Shown here: positions 35,239 to 43,872 of the stretch, piece by piece | Layout: each line of letters opens with the position of its first letter | How positions within the stretch are numbered: position 1 is the stretch's first letter | Assembly (NCBI GenBank): GCA_910574915.1 | Contig: CAJTCR010000016.1 | Coordinates: 35,210 to 99,209 of the forward strand | Direction: 5' to 3' | Length of the DNA stretch: 64,000 bases | Source: Eubacteriaceae bacterium | Lineage (GTDB): Bacteria > Bacillota > Clostridia > Lachnospirales > Lachnospiraceae | Made by a program: the position numbers and the translations under genes | The notes under the pieces: model-generated | Told to the model about the DNA's origin: nothing | Seen by the model: the letters and a program-made list of their open reading frames with translations, nothing else | The model's database searches: none

Positions 35239-36828
35239 CTATTCCTTTCCGAATTCGGAAAGCACAAGCCCCTCGTTGCGGTCAAGCGTCATGCCCACAC
35301 TCCATTCGTTGATAAACAAAAGCAGCGGCCGTCCTTTCATATCCACGACTTTTTTCATATCCGACGTACCGGTCAGGCGCTCTAAATCGATCCCTTTATT
35401 CTCGATCCAGCGGATATGCTCATACGGCAGGTTTTCCAGGCGGATTTCCACATTGTATTCATTTTCCAGACGGAATTTTAACACATCAAACTGCAACACG
35501 CCCACAACGCCGACGATAATCTCTTCCATACCGCCCTGATACTCCTGGAAGATCTGTATCGCGCCTTCCTGCGCAATCTGCGTCACGCCTTTGACGAACT
35601 GCTTGCGCTTCATCGTATCGACCTGGCGCACCCTTGCAAAATGCTCCGGCGCAAATGTCGGAATGCCTTCAAACGTAAAGCTGTCCTTAGCCGTCGTAAG
35701 CGTATCTCCGATCGAAAAAATGCCCGGATCAAATACGCCGATAATATCGCCCGCATAAGCCTCCTCGATCATCTTGCGCTCCTGCGCCATCAACTGCTGC
35801 GGCTGGGAAAGCTTTACCTGCCTGCCTCCCTGGATATGCTTTACTTCCATGCCCGCCGTAAATTTACCGGAACAAATGCGCATAAACGCTACGCGGTCAC
35901 GATGGTTTTTATTCATATTTGCCTGTATTTTAAATACAAACGCAGAAAAATCTTCGGAAAACGGGCTGACCTTTCCGGTATCCGCATTTCTTGGAAGCGG
36001 CGCATACGTCATTGCCAAAAAATGGTTTAAAAACGTCTCCACGCCAAAATTGGTCAGCGCCGAGCCGAAAAATACCGGCGACAGCTCCCCTTTTGTTACA
36101 AGCTCCTGGTCAAACTCTGCGCTGGCGCCGTCCAAAAGCTCGATTTCTTCAAGCAGCAGGCTTTTAGCGTCCGCACCGATTTCTTTTTCCAGTGCTGGAT
36201 CATCGACTGCGATCTCATGCTCCGTCCCTTCTTTTGTGCCTTTTCGCGTATCGGAAAACGTCATCACCTTTTTCGAATTGCGGTCGTAGACCCCTTTAAA
36301 CTCTTTTCCTGAGCCAATCGGCCAGTTGACCGGGCAGGTGGCGATGCCAAGCTCCTTTTCGATCTCATCAAGCAGCTCAAACGTATCGTTTGCATCACGG
36401 TCCATTTTATTAATAAACGTAAAAATTGGAATATGGCGCATCACGCAGACTTTAAACAGCTTGCGCGTCTGCGCCTCCACCCCCTTAGAGCCATCGATAA
36501 CCATAACCGCAGAATCCGCCGCCATTAGCGTCCGGTACGTATCTTCCGAGAAATCCTGATGCCCAGGCGTATCCAAAATATTAATGCAGTAGCCGCTATA
36601 GTTAAATTGCAGCACCGATGAGGTAACCGAAATTCCCCTCTGCTTTTCAATCTCCATCCAGTCTGAAACCGCATGTCTTGCGGTCGCTTTGCCTTTTACC
36701 GACCCGGCAAGGTTGATCGCCCCGCCGTAAAGCAGAAACTTTTCGGTAAGCGTCGTCTTTCCTGCATCCGGGTGCGAAATAATTGCAAATGTCCTTCTTT
36801 TTTCTATTTCCTGACGTAAATCAGACAC
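35239..36828 (-). CDS. prfC: Peptide chain release factor 3
   Basis: GTPase that recycles RF1/RF2 from the ribosome. 529 residues: G1 SHPDAGKTTLTEKFL, G2/G3 RGISVTSSV and DTPGHQDFSEDTYR, G4 NKMDRDA, followed by the RF3-specific domains (KRKQFVKGVTQIAQEGAIQ). It starts at a GTG with GGAGG nine bases upstream. A palindromic hairpin lies in its leader. Confidence 0.97.
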   Translation of the reverse strand: MSDLRQEIEKRRTFAIISHPDAGKTTLTEKFLLYGGAINLAGSVKGKATARHAVSDWMEIEKQRGISVTSSVLQFNYSGYCINILDTPGHQDFSEDTYRTLMAADSAVMVIDGSKGVEAQTRKLFKVCVMRHIPIFTFINKMDRDANDTFELLDEIEKELGIATCPVNWPIGSGKEFKGVYDRNSKKVMTFSDTRKGTKEGTEHEIAVDDPALEKEIGADAKSLLLEEIELLDGASAEFDQELVTKGELSPVFFGSALTNFGVETFLNHFLAMTYAPLPRNADTGKVSPFSEDFSAFVFKIQANMNKNHRDRVAFMRICSGKFTAGMEVKHIQGGRQVKLSQPQQLMAQERKMIEEAYAGDIIGVFDPGIFSIGDTLTTAKDSFTFEGIPTFAPEHFARVRQVDTMKRKQFVKGVTQIAQEGAIQIFQEYQGGMEEIIVGVVGVLQFDVLKFRLENEYNVEIRLENLPYEHIRWIENKGIDLERLTGTSDMKKVVDMKGRPLLLFINEWSVGMTLDRNEGLVLSEFGKE

Positions 36829-36858
36829 AATCTATTCCTCCAGTCTATCACAAATACC

Positions 36859-36889
36859 GCCGCAGACTGCCTGCACAGGCGTTTGCGGC
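36859..36889. promoter_or_regulatory. GC-rich hairpin in the prfC leader
   Basis: GCCGCAGACTGCCTG and CAGGCGTTTGCGGC form a stem with one mismatch. It lies between the prfC promoter and start codon and may shape the transcript. It is followed by CTCCTTTTT on the plus strand, so it could also stop plus-strand transcription toward the hydrogenase gene. Confidence 0.4.
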
Positions 36890-36909
36890 TCCTTTTTCCA
36901 GCAATCGTA

Positions 36910-36938
36910 ATTTTAGTATAGCAGCCTTCATCTGTCAA
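36910..36938 (-). promoter_or_regulatory. Promoter of prfC
   Basis: TTGACA at 36938-36933 and TAAAAT at 36915-36910 with a 17-base spacer on the minus strand. Confidence 0.6.
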
Positions 36939-37017
36939 GGGAATTAAATTCCCCTGCATAAAATAAAAATTCCTGCACACACTGCCTTTATATTGATTGA
37001 TAAAGGAGAACATACCA

Positions 37018-38235
37018 ATGACCTTTAACGAACTGCACCGCAGTGTCCTGAAAGCAAAAAAAGACGGCACCCCGCTTCCTGGCGGGCTTACGGACAAGGA
37101 GCAGCACCAGCTTGACTGCCTGCTTCACCCGGACGACCATCCGATTGTCTGGAAAATCGGCGACTGCGGATGTGAGGACGGCAAATGCGCTGCCGCATGT
37201 ACGTTTGCCGCGCTTGAAATCAAAGACGGGCAGGTTACGTTCAACGCCGAAAAATGCACGGGCTGTGCAAAGTGCATCGAAGCCTGCCAGAATCAAAACT
37301 TAACCTTTAGCCGCGATTCCGTCAAAGCACTTGAGATGTTAAAAGAAGAGGGGCATCCTGTCTATGCGCTGATGGCGCCCGCTTTTATCGGGCAGTTTGG
37401 CGAGGCTGCCACGCCTGCGAAGGTGCGCAGTGCCTTAAAGCAGATCGGCTTTGCGGGCATGATCGAGGTCGCCGCCTTTGCGGATATCCTGACCTTAAAA
37501 GAAGCGCTGGAATTTCATCACAATATGGAGCGTCCGGGCGCCTTCCAGCTTACGAGCTGCTGCTGTCCGGTCTGGATTAAGCTGATCCGCAAGGATTTTG
37601 GCAAAATCGTAGAGCACCTGCCTGCTTCCGTGTCTCCGATGATCGCCTGCGGGCGGATCGCCAAAGAGCTGCATAAAGGCTGCCGCACGATTTTTGTCGG
37701 CCCCTGCCTTGCAAAAAAAGCAGAAGCAAAAGAACCAGAACTTGCAGGCGCAATCGACTGCGTGCTGACCTTTGAGGAATTGAACTATCTGTTTGAGGTG
37801 TTCCAGGTAGATTTTTCTGTGCTTGAAGAAGAGGTAAAAGAGCATTCCGCCAGCGCAGGACGGCTTTACGCACGTACCGGAGGCGTCAGCCATGCCGTTA
37901 TGGAATGTGTCAGGGGCATTGATTCGGACTGCCAGGTAGACCCTGTGTATGCAAACGGAGTCGCAAACTGCAAAAAGCTGTTAGAAGATATTTTGAACGG
38001 AAAAGCGCATGGGAATTTCTTTGAAGGAATGGCATGTGAGGGCGGCTGCGTCGGCGGGCCAAAGCGTGTGATCCCGCCGGAACAGGGCAAAAAACTCGTA
38101 GATGCATATGCCGCGCACGCCCCTTATCGGACGCCGGCAGAAAATCCTTATGTCATTGACTTAATCCACCGGCTCGGTTTTTTTACAATCGAAGAATTTT
38201 TGAAAAACAGTACGATTTTAACACGCAGCCTGTAG
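37018..38235 (+). CDS. [FeFe]-hydrogenase-like protein, probable group B
   Basis: 405 residues. The N-terminal part binds [4Fe-4S] clusters: C50, C52, C57, C61, then C80-x2-C83-x2-C86-x3-C90. The H-cluster domain has L1 TSCCCPVW (~179-186), L2 GPCLAKK with C230 and L3 GMACEGGC with C340 and C344. All cluster cysteines are kept, while L2 begins GPC rather than MPC and L3 lacks the usual proline, as in group B enzymes. Hydrogen turnover is likely but redox partner unknown. The start follows AAAGGAG; it stands alone. Confidence 0.85.
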   Translation: MTFNELHRSVLKAKKDGTPLPGGLTDKEQHQLDCLLHPDDHPIVWKIGDCGCEDGKCAAACTFAALEIKDGQVTFNAEKCTGCAKCIEACQNQNLTFSRDSVKALEMLKEEGHPVYALMAPAFIGQFGEAATPAKVRSALKQIGFAGMIEVAAFADILTLKEALEFHHNMERPGAFQLTSCCCPVWIKLIRKDFGKIVEHLPASVSPMIACGRIAKELHKGCRTIFVGPCLAKKAEAKEPELAGAIDCVLTFEELNYLFEVFQVDFSVLEEEVKEHSASAGRLYARTGGVSHAVMECVRGIDSDCQVDPVYANGVANCKKLLEDILNGKAHGNFFEGMACEGGCVGGPKRVIPPEQGKKLVDAYAAHAPYRTPAENPYVIDLIHRLGFFTIEEFLKNSTILTRSL

Positions 38236-38247
38236 CGCTGCGTATCA

Positions 38248-38940
38248 TCAGACGACAGCCGCTGCCGGGTCTGCCACGTGGTTTGCTTCAAATGCCTTTT
38301 GCCTGTCTAAGCAGGTCGCACATTGTCCGCAAGGTCGCTCCCTGCCTTCATAACAGCTCCAGGTCAGCGCATACGGCACGTTAAGGCGCAGCCCCTCTTT
38401 TACGACCTGCGCTTTGTTGCACGTAATAAACGGCGCCACAACCCGCAGCGCTTTCCCGCTGCCTTCGTATATCGCGCTGTTCATGCTGTTATAAAACATC
38501 TCACTGCAATCTGGGTAGGCGCTGCCTGCCGCGTCGTCCTTATGCGCGCCGTAATAAATGCACGAACAGCCTAAAGAAAGCGCCATGCTCGCCGCACACG
38601 ATAAAAACAAGCCGTTGCGAAACGGCACATACGTACTGACGGGCGCACCCTGGCTGCCTTCTAGCTGGCTGGCATAGGTCGCTTCTGGAATCTGCTGCCC
38701 AGAATGCGACAGCAGGGAGCAGTCACTGTAGGCAAACACAGATGTAAGATCCAGCTCCATATGCGTCAGCCCATAATAGTCCAGGATCTTTTTCGCTGCT
38801 TCCACTTCTTTTTGATGCTTTTGTCCATAGACAATACAAAGCGGTACGACATTTTCCTTTCCGTAACGCTCAATCGCAAGCCCCAGGCAGGTTGTACTGT
38901 CCACACCGCCGCTGAATAATACCATTGCTTTTTCCTTCAT
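38248..38940 (-). CDS. queC: 7-cyano-7-deazaguanine synthase QueC
   Basis: Makes preQ0 from 7-carboxy-7-deazaguanine. 230 residues: PP-loop FSGGVDSTTCLG at residues ~9-20 and the zinc site CxxxxxxxxCxxCxxC seen as SCYEGRERPCGQCATC near the C-terminus. Third gene of the preQ1-controlled queT-queF-queC operon. No queD or queE is in the window, so the earlier intermediates come from elsewhere. Confidence 0.96.
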   Translation of the reverse strand: MKEKAMVLFSGGVDSTTCLGLAIERYGKENVVPLCIVYGQKHQKEVEAAKKILDYYGLTHMELDLTSVFAYSDCSLLSHSGQQIPEATYASQLEGSQGAPVSTYVPFRNGLFLSCAASMALSLGCSCIYYGAHKDDAAGSAYPDCSEMFYNSMNSAIYEGSGKALRVVAPFITCNKAQVVKEGLRLNVPYALTWSCYEGRERPCGQCATCLDRQKAFEANHVADPAAAVV

Positions 38941-38967
38941 TATCCGCTCACTCCTTTGTTGTTCCTC

Positions 38968-39462
38968 TTACCGGTTATCCACTTTTTCTGGATACAGGTC
39001 ATGGTGGCTCAGCCGTTCAAACGCCACCTGTTCCCAGCACGTTCCAGGCTTGCCGTAATTGCAGTACGGATCAATCGAGATCCCGCCGCGCGGCGTAAAT
39101 TTGCCCCATACCTCGATATATTTCGGGTCCATCAGCCGGATCAGGTCTTTCATAATTACGTTCATGCAGTCCTCATGAAAATCCCCGTGGTTGCGGAAGC
39201 TGAACAGGTACAGCTTTAACGACTTGCTCTCCACCATACGCGGCCCCGGCACATAAGAAATGTAGACCGTAGCAAAATCCGGCTGCCCGGTAATCGGACA
39301 CAGGCTGGTAAATTCTGGACAGTTAAATTTTACAAAATAGTCGTTGTCAGGATGCTTGTTTGGAAATGTTTCCAGTACCTGCGGCGCATAGTCCATACAG
39401 TATTTTGTGTTTTGATTGCCTAACAGCGTAATGTCTTTTGTTTCATCGTCTGTTCTTCCCAT
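38968..39462 (-). CDS. queF: NADPH-dependent preQ0 reductase QueF
   Basis: Reduces the nitrile of preQ0 to the amine preQ1. The 164-residue unimodular form shows the catalytic cysteine in [12 protein letters not shown], the substrate-binding glutamate in [11 protein letters not shown] and [14 protein letters not shown]. Lies between queT and queC in the same operon. Confidence 0.96.
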   Translation of the reverse strand: MGRTDDETKDITLLGNQNTKYCMDYAPQVLETFPNKHPDNDYFVKFNCPEFTSLCPITGQPDFATVYISYVPGPRMVESKSLKLYLFSFRNHGDFHEDCMNVIMKDLIRLMDPKYIEVWGKFTPRGGISIDPYCNYGKPGTCWEQVAFERLSHHDLYPEKVDNR

Positions 39463-39479
39463 TACGGTTCCCCTTTCTT

Positions 39480-39986
39480 TTACGCTTCTCTTGTTTTTAC
39501 CAACTTGCCTGCGCCGACCCGCTCAACCGCTTTTACAAGCAGCACGCCGCATACCGAAGGAATTGCCTGTCCGATACACAGGCTGGCTGCAAGAGGCAGG
39601 TAAGGCATTTTCAGCAAATAAGACAGCCAGATGGAAACGCCAAACCCAGGCACCAGCACAATCGGAATCGCGATAAAAAAACGGTTCCAGCGCAGCCTGC
39701 GGATACCGACGATACATGCAGCCGTCACGACGCCTACAAGAAATCCTCCGCACATATCCAAAATGCCAAGTCCTCCAAACAGCATGTTTGCTATGAAATT
39801 TGCGAGACCAAAGGGTAAAACCAGGAACGGAAACAGGTAAGATAAGGCATACAGCGCCGTAGCGATACGGATCTGATATGCTCCAAAAGAAAAACTCTGT
39901 GTAAAGTACAATACGGTCACATACAACGCTATGACCATAGCAGAAAGCGTCAGCTTTTGCACTTTGCTCATATCTTTATTTCCCAT
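39480..39986 (-). CDS. queT: Queuosine precursor transporter QueT
   Basis: 168 residues with five or six hydrophobic helices and the QueT/YpdP family segment [20 protein letters not shown]. It imports preQ1 or a related precursor, probably with an ECF module. First gene after the preQ1-I riboswitch; GGAGGTGAA precedes the ATG. Confidence 0.92.
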   Translation of the reverse strand: MGNKDMSKVQKLTLSAMVIALYVTVLYFTQSFSFGAYQIRIATALYALSYLFPFLVLPFGLANFIANMLFGGLGILDMCGGFLVGVVTAACIVGIRRLRWNRFFIAIPIVLVPGFGVSIWLSYLLKMPYLPLAASLCIGQAIPSVCGVLLVKAVERVGAGKLVKTREA

Positions 39987-40069
39987 ATTCGTTCACCTCC
40001 ATAAATACTTGATTCCAAAAACAGGCTTGTTTTCAGAAGAATTCACAACAACTTTTTAATACCAGTTGT

Positions 40070-40110
40070 CCCTAGTTTTGTTTAATGACAGGATGGTCTC
40101 GAACTGTCAA
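40070..40110 (-). promoter_or_regulatory. preQ1-I riboswitch
   Basis: On the minus strand GACAG and CTGTC close a loop TTCGAGACCATC, followed by the A-rich tail ATTAAACAAAACTAGG. The tail and loop match the preQ1-I pseudoknot aptamer, closest to the Thermoanaerobacter form ending TTAACAAAACAAGG. It precedes queT-queF-queC. The expression platform is unclear; a weak AAAACA/TGTTTT hairpin lies at ~40020-40040. Confidence 0.9.
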
Positions 40111-40152
40111 TTCCATATTTGGAAGCAACGCTGCTTTTTCGCAGACAAAGAA

Positions 40153-40181
40153 AGTATACCGCATTGCCTGAGAAATTGCAA
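40153..40181 (-). promoter_or_regulatory. Promoter of the que operon
   Basis: TTGCAA at 40181-40176 and TATACT at 40158-40153, 17-base spacer, about 45 bases before the preQ1-I aptamer. Confidence 0.7.
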
Positions 40182-40260
40182 GCAAAAAAGACGTGCACAC
40201 AATTTTATTTTATGTACATGCCTTTTTGCATTTTTGATTTAATTCCTTTTAAAATTCCTT

Positions 40261-41613
40261 TTAAGATTCTTTCTTCGCAAAATACCGGTCGATATTTTTC
40301 TTAATATCGGAAGGTTTCGCGCTTTTGAGCAAATACCCTTCCGGCTTTAGCGGAATAACCTTGCTGACGCTTGCCTTATCCACCTTTCCGGTCAGAAAAA
40401 AGACCGGAATATCCGCAAATTCAGTCTCTGAACGGATCATTTTAAGCACCTGCACGCCGTCGCACACCGGCATATCATAGTCCAACAGCACAAGGTCCGG
40501 GCGTTCGAGCGTGATACAGCAGATCGCGGAAGTACCGGAGTTTGCCACTGTAATCTGATAATCTTCCTGCAACAGCCCTTTCATGGCAAGCTGAACGGTA
40601 TCGGAATCATCCACCACAAGCAGCTTCTTCTTCTGGTTACGATTCTCTTTTTCGTTTTTCTTTAAATACTTTTCAATATCTGTCATCGTCTGTTCTTCCT
40701 GCATGGCAGCTTCTTTTTTCCGTTTTGCCTGGTGCGGCGTCATAGAACAGTATGCAAAATACCCAACGCCGGTATCAAACAGCATACTGTACTGCGGAAG
40801 CTGTTTGTCAAACATTTTTTGAAACTGCTCATACGTCAGCAGATGCTCGCTTTCCAGCAGGTACGCTTCCCCAGACGGAAAGCGCTTGCGAACACTTTCC
40901 ACAAACTGCCTAGCCGTATACCTTGCCGCATCCATAATTACAACATTCAGCCTGCCGGACGTATCGCCGATCATTTTTCCGACCGTATCTACAAGTAACT
41001 TTTCTTCAAATACGAGAATGACTTCCTGCTGGTTCCCTTTTTCCGATGCGTAAGTAAGCCGGTAATAGACTCCTTTGCCAAACCGCTCTCCTCCATAGCA
41101 TTCACTGACTACCTGCGCCTCTAGCTGGAACAAATCGTGCAGAAGCCGGAAAATCGTCTGCTTGACAACAAACTGCTCCTCCTCCGGCATCAGGTTCACC
41201 CACTTACTAGCTTCCTTTCCAAGTATCGCACGGTCTTCCGTCAGCGTATGGCCGATCAGCCATCCGGCACAGACGCCAAGAAAATGATAAATCGCCTCCT
41301 GCTCATATCCGGTCTGCTCCAGCTCTTTTTCCAGCAGCGGCAGGGTACGCGTGCTAAAGTCCTCATGCAGCCGCCTGTGTGTCTCAAGCCCCTGATACGA
41401 GATCGATTCCATATACGCTTCTTCTTCCGCAAAATGCTTGATTGCATGGTCTTTAAAATATTTGATCCCTTCCTGGCAGACCCAGGCGCCCTTCTCCTGC
41501 TGTCCGCTGAACTGAAACAGCTTATTGATAATCTTAAACAGTTTTTTATGCTCTTTATCAAAACGATCTATGCCAATATTATATCGGTCTTCCCATACCA
41601 GATAATTTCCCAC
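40261..41613 (-). CDS. Hemerythrin-middle domain-receiver fusion protein
   Basis: 450 residues. Residues ~1-135 are a hemerythrin with all iron ligands in place (EHKKLFKI, HFAEEEAYM, HRRLH, GHTLTED), fitting O2 or redox sensing. The middle (~165-300) is a CheX/CheC-like or otherwise uncharacterised domain (VILVFEEKLLVDTVGKMIGD). A C-terminal receiver (~335-450) has VVDDSD, phosphoacceptor aspartate in LLDYDMP and a lysine in LLKSAKP. The GTG start follows GAGGAGGGA. It probably relays oxygen status to a phosphorelay, but partner and output are unknown. Confidence 0.85.
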   Translation of the reverse strand: MGNYLVWEDRYNIGIDRFDKEHKKLFKIINKLFQFSGQQEKGAWVCQEGIKYFKDHAIKHFAEEEAYMESISYQGLETHRRLHEDFSTRTLPLLEKELEQTGYEQEAIYHFLGVCAGWLIGHTLTEDRAILGKEASKWVNLMPEEEQFVVKQTIFRLLHDLFQLEAQVVSECYGGERFGKGVYYRLTYASEKGNQQEVILVFEEKLLVDTVGKMIGDTSGRLNVVIMDAARYTARQFVESVRKRFPSGEAYLLESEHLLTYEQFQKMFDKQLPQYSMLFDTGVGYFAYCSMTPHQAKRKKEAAMQEEQTMTDIEKYLKKNEKENRNQKKKLLVVDDSDTVQLAMKGLLQEDYQITVANSGTSAICCITLERPDLVLLDYDMPVCDGVQVLKMIRSETEFADIPVFFLTGKVDKASVSKVIPLKPEGYLLKSAKPSDIKKNIDRYFAKKES

Positions 41614-41791
41614 TATGATCCCTCCTCATTATCATACAGCCTGTACATTGCATATTTGATTGTATGAAGTCTGTCGCTTCTTATAATATATGCAGGCGGC
41701 ACACATACGTCCCGTATTCTTCCATACAAAAAAGAAACTGCCGCATTTGGAAAAAGTTCTTCCTGCGGCAGCTCCCAATCAAACGAGCTCT

Positions 41792-42634
41792 TTATTTTTG
41801 TTTTTCGGTTGTGATCGGCGTAATTACGATTTTTTCAGCGGCTACTTTTGTTTTGCGTTTGACGATGTCCTCGATCTGCGCGCGCTTTGCGTCTGTAACG
41901 TCTCCCATATTCAATACGACGTCTGCGGCATCTTCCGTAATCGATACTACCACGTCTGTAAACCCTTTTGCCTCAAGCAGCATTTCCGCATCGGATTCCC
42001 GCTGTGCGATATCGGTAAGCGTCACCATCTTGTCTACAGCGTCCTGTTTTTCCTTATCAGAGAGCGCAGTGCTGTTAATCACCTCCATCAAGTCTTCCTT
42101 ATTCTGGGAACGTACCTGCTCACGGTTTAGCTTTGCTTCTACCGCAAAGTCGATATTGGATACGTTTGTGCTTGTAAGTACGGTTTCCCCTGGATTGTCA
42201 ATTTGCTGGTCATTCGTTTTGGAATCCTTGGCATCCGCGTTGGTTGCTGTCGTCTTTTTATCGTCCGCGTTTTTGCTGTCTGCGTTTTTGCCGTCTGTAT
42301 TTTTGCTGTCTGTGCTTTTATCGTCTGTGCTTTTATGATCTGCGTTTTTATCGTCTGTGTTTTTATCTGAGGTCTGTGTGCCTGCTTGATTGGCATTTTC
42401 TCCTGCTGCCGTATCGTCCAGCTTCGTATCCGCCTCCGTTTCCATAAAAATATCTGCGTCTACCAAAGTCTCATCATACACAATATCGTAGTCTTCTTCT
42501 GAAAGCTCCGCACTCGTCTGGGTCAGCCCTTCGTCGCCAATGCTGGTGTGCGTATAGCTTAAATACCCTGCTGCCGCAATCATCAGCGCCAATGCGGTAA
42601 TAATGATCTGATTTTTTTTGAAAAGCTTTTTCAT
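41792..42634 (-). CDS. spoIIIAH: Stage III sporulation protein SpoIIIAH
   Basis: Mother-cell half of the SpoIIIAH-SpoIIQ channel across the engulfment membranes. 280 residues: N-terminal TM helix (IIITALALMIAAAG), a linker, and the C-terminal ring-building domain (~170-275; VVSITEDAADVVLNMGD). Its linker contains an Asp/Lys/Asn tandem pentapeptide region that makes it longer than B. subtilis SpoIIIAH (218 residues). The start at 42634 follows AAGGA. A 165-base gap containing a small repeat separates it from spoIIIAG. Confidence 0.95.
   Translation of the reverse strand: MKKLFKKNQIIITALALMIAAAGYLSYTHTSIGDEGLTQTSAELSEEDYDIVYDETLVDADIFMETEADTKLDDTAAGENANQAGTQTSDKNTDDKNADHKSTDDKSTDSKNTDGKNADSKNADDKKTTATNADAKDSKTNDQQIDNPGETVLTSTNVSNIDFAVEAKLNREQVRSQNKEDLMEVINSTALSDKEKQDAVDKMVTLTDIAQRESDAEMLLEAKGFTDVVVSITEDAADVVLNMGDVTDAKRAQIEDIVKRKTKVAAEKIVITPITTEKQK
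42252..42386 (-). repeat. 15-bp tandem repeat within spoIIIAH
   Basis: About nine imperfect units of the form DKNTD / DKSTD / SKNAD (15 bases each) lie in the linker of SpoIIIAH. All are in frame. Unit number may vary between strains, lengthening or shortening the linker between TM helix and ring domain. Confidence 0.8.
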
Positions 42635-42717
42635 ACTGATTCCTTCTCCCTGCATGGTCTTTTTTACTATTGCTATTGTATTCTGATGTCCCTTTCTTTA
42701 TGACTGCAATTTCGCTT

Positions 42718-42797
42718 AGAGCGTGTTTGAAAAATGCTTTCTGCCAGATGTATTTCACAAATCTCCCGCAAAGTGGGGAATGCAGATGGCAGGAATG
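42718..42797 (+). repeat. Small hairpin repeat between spoIIIAG and spoIIIAH
   Basis: Begins AGAGCGTGTTTGAAAAATGC, then CTTTCTGCCAGATGTATTTCAC and an imperfect inverted match GTGGGGAATGCAGATGGCAGGAA. Its first 14 bases equal the end of foldback copy B, and the CTTTCTGCCAG segment recurs at 31.36 kb. It lies in the only long gap of the spoIIIA operon. Confidence 0.65.
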
Positions 42798-42798
42798 A

Positions 42799-43344
42799 TT
42801 ACTGCTCCTGCATCTTTACGATTTTAATTTTATGCGCCTGTATCGGAAACAATGCCATTACAGCATCTGAAATTTCCCGCTTTATCTTCGAATCCCCTCC
42901 TCCCTGTGCAACGACCAGCACGCCTTCTACCGCCGGAAGCTTCTGCTGGCTGATATAAGGCTCCCTGCCGTCGGTTTCCTGGTAAACGGTAGCCTCCTGG
43001 TACTGGCTGTCAGGCTGGCTGCCCTCCAGCCCGTTTGCGGATTTTGTCACATCCTTTTCCACGACGTTTTCTCCGCTGTCTTGAAACGTAATCATCACAC
43101 GCACCTTTCCCACCCCGTCCATGCAGCCAAGCGCCTGTTCCATCTCATTGGCAAGCTGCTTTTGATAAGCGTTTGCCTGTGCCTGCCGGCTGGTATCCGG
43201 CTCCTTTGCCTGTAGCGCAAGCTCTTGTTTCTTTCTGCCGCTGTCTGTGGGAAGCGCGATGACAAGCAGCAATATCCCGCTCAGCCCGACGATCATCCAT
43301 TTTGTCTTGTCCATTTTTTTTAAACTATCTGTCAGCCATTTCAA
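42799..43344 (-). CDS. spoIIIAG: Stage III sporulation protein SpoIIIAG
   Basis: Ring-forming component of the SpoIIIA-SpoIIQ complex. 181 residues: one TM helix (WMIVGLSGILLLVIALP) near the N-terminus and a C-terminal ring-building domain (GKVRVMITFQDSGENVVEKDV). The start is taken as TTG 43344, one base after the spoIIIAF stop and seven bases after GGAGGGG, which itself lies in the end of spoIIIAF; the TTG 21 bases upstream is rejected. Confidence 0.92.
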   Translation of the reverse strand: MKWLTDSLKKMDKTKWMIVGLSGILLLVIALPTDSGRKKQELALQAKEPDTSRQAQANAYQKQLANEMEQALGCMDGVGKVRVMITFQDSGENVVEKDVTKSANGLEGSQPDSQYQEATVYQETDGREPYISQQKLPAVEGVLVVAQGGGDSKIKREISDAVMALFPIQAHKIKIVKMQEQ

Positions 43345-43345
43345 G

Positions 43346-43861
43346 TCATTCCCCTCCCTCGTCAATAAAGATCTGGTGCTCCTGTAACTGGTACGCCTGC
43401 CGCAGCAGCGCCGCCATCCTGTCCCTGACGGCAGGATCTAACTGTTTTTGCCGCGCTTCTAGCCAGACTGCGACGCTGTTTACCGTATAGTCTTCGTTGA
43501 GGCTGACGCTTGCCCTATTTACTGCAATGCCCTGCGCCTTCGCAAACGCGATCAAATCAGACGCAGCCGCCTGTTCATATTTTTCCATCCGGCGTTTCTC
43601 CTGCATCTGTTCGATATTTGCCGCCTCTATGGAAAAGCTGTCCATACTGTCCCAAAACCGGTCATAAGATTGCAGCACACTACCAAAGCCTTCGCTTCCA
43701 AACAGCCGCAGCAATGGAGAAACGAGCACCAGCATCAGGATAATGCCGGATAAAAAGCGCAGATATTTTTTATATGCCTCCGCGGCTGCAAGCTGTGTCA
43801 GTATCGTCAGTATCAAATACAAAATAAGAAACTGTTTCATCCAGTTTAAAACTGTGCCCAT
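43346..43861 (-). CDS. spoIIIAF: Stage III sporulation protein SpoIIIAF
   Basis: 171 residues, two N-terminal TM helices (FLILYLILTILTQLA and FLSGIILMLVLVSPLL) and a soluble C-terminal ring-like domain. It forms a ring in the SpoIIIA complex. Start at 43861 after AAGGAAGTGG; its beginning overlaps the end of spoIIIAE only by the ribosome site. Order and features match other Clostridia. Confidence 0.93.
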   Translation of the reverse strand: MGTVLNWMKQFLILYLILTILTQLAAAEAYKKYLRFLSGIILMLVLVSPLLRLFGSEGFGSVLQSYDRFWDSMDSFSIEAANIEQMQEKRRMEKYEQAAASDLIAFAKAQGIAVNRASVSLNEDYTVNSVAVWLEARQKQLDPAVRDRMAALLRQAYQLQEHQIFIDEGGE

Positions 43862-43872
43862 AGCCCACTTCC

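Noticed and set aside
42252..42386. Possible CRISPR-like or satellite repeat
   Set aside because: The 15-bp units are contiguous, in frame and lie inside spoIIIAH; there are no spacers.
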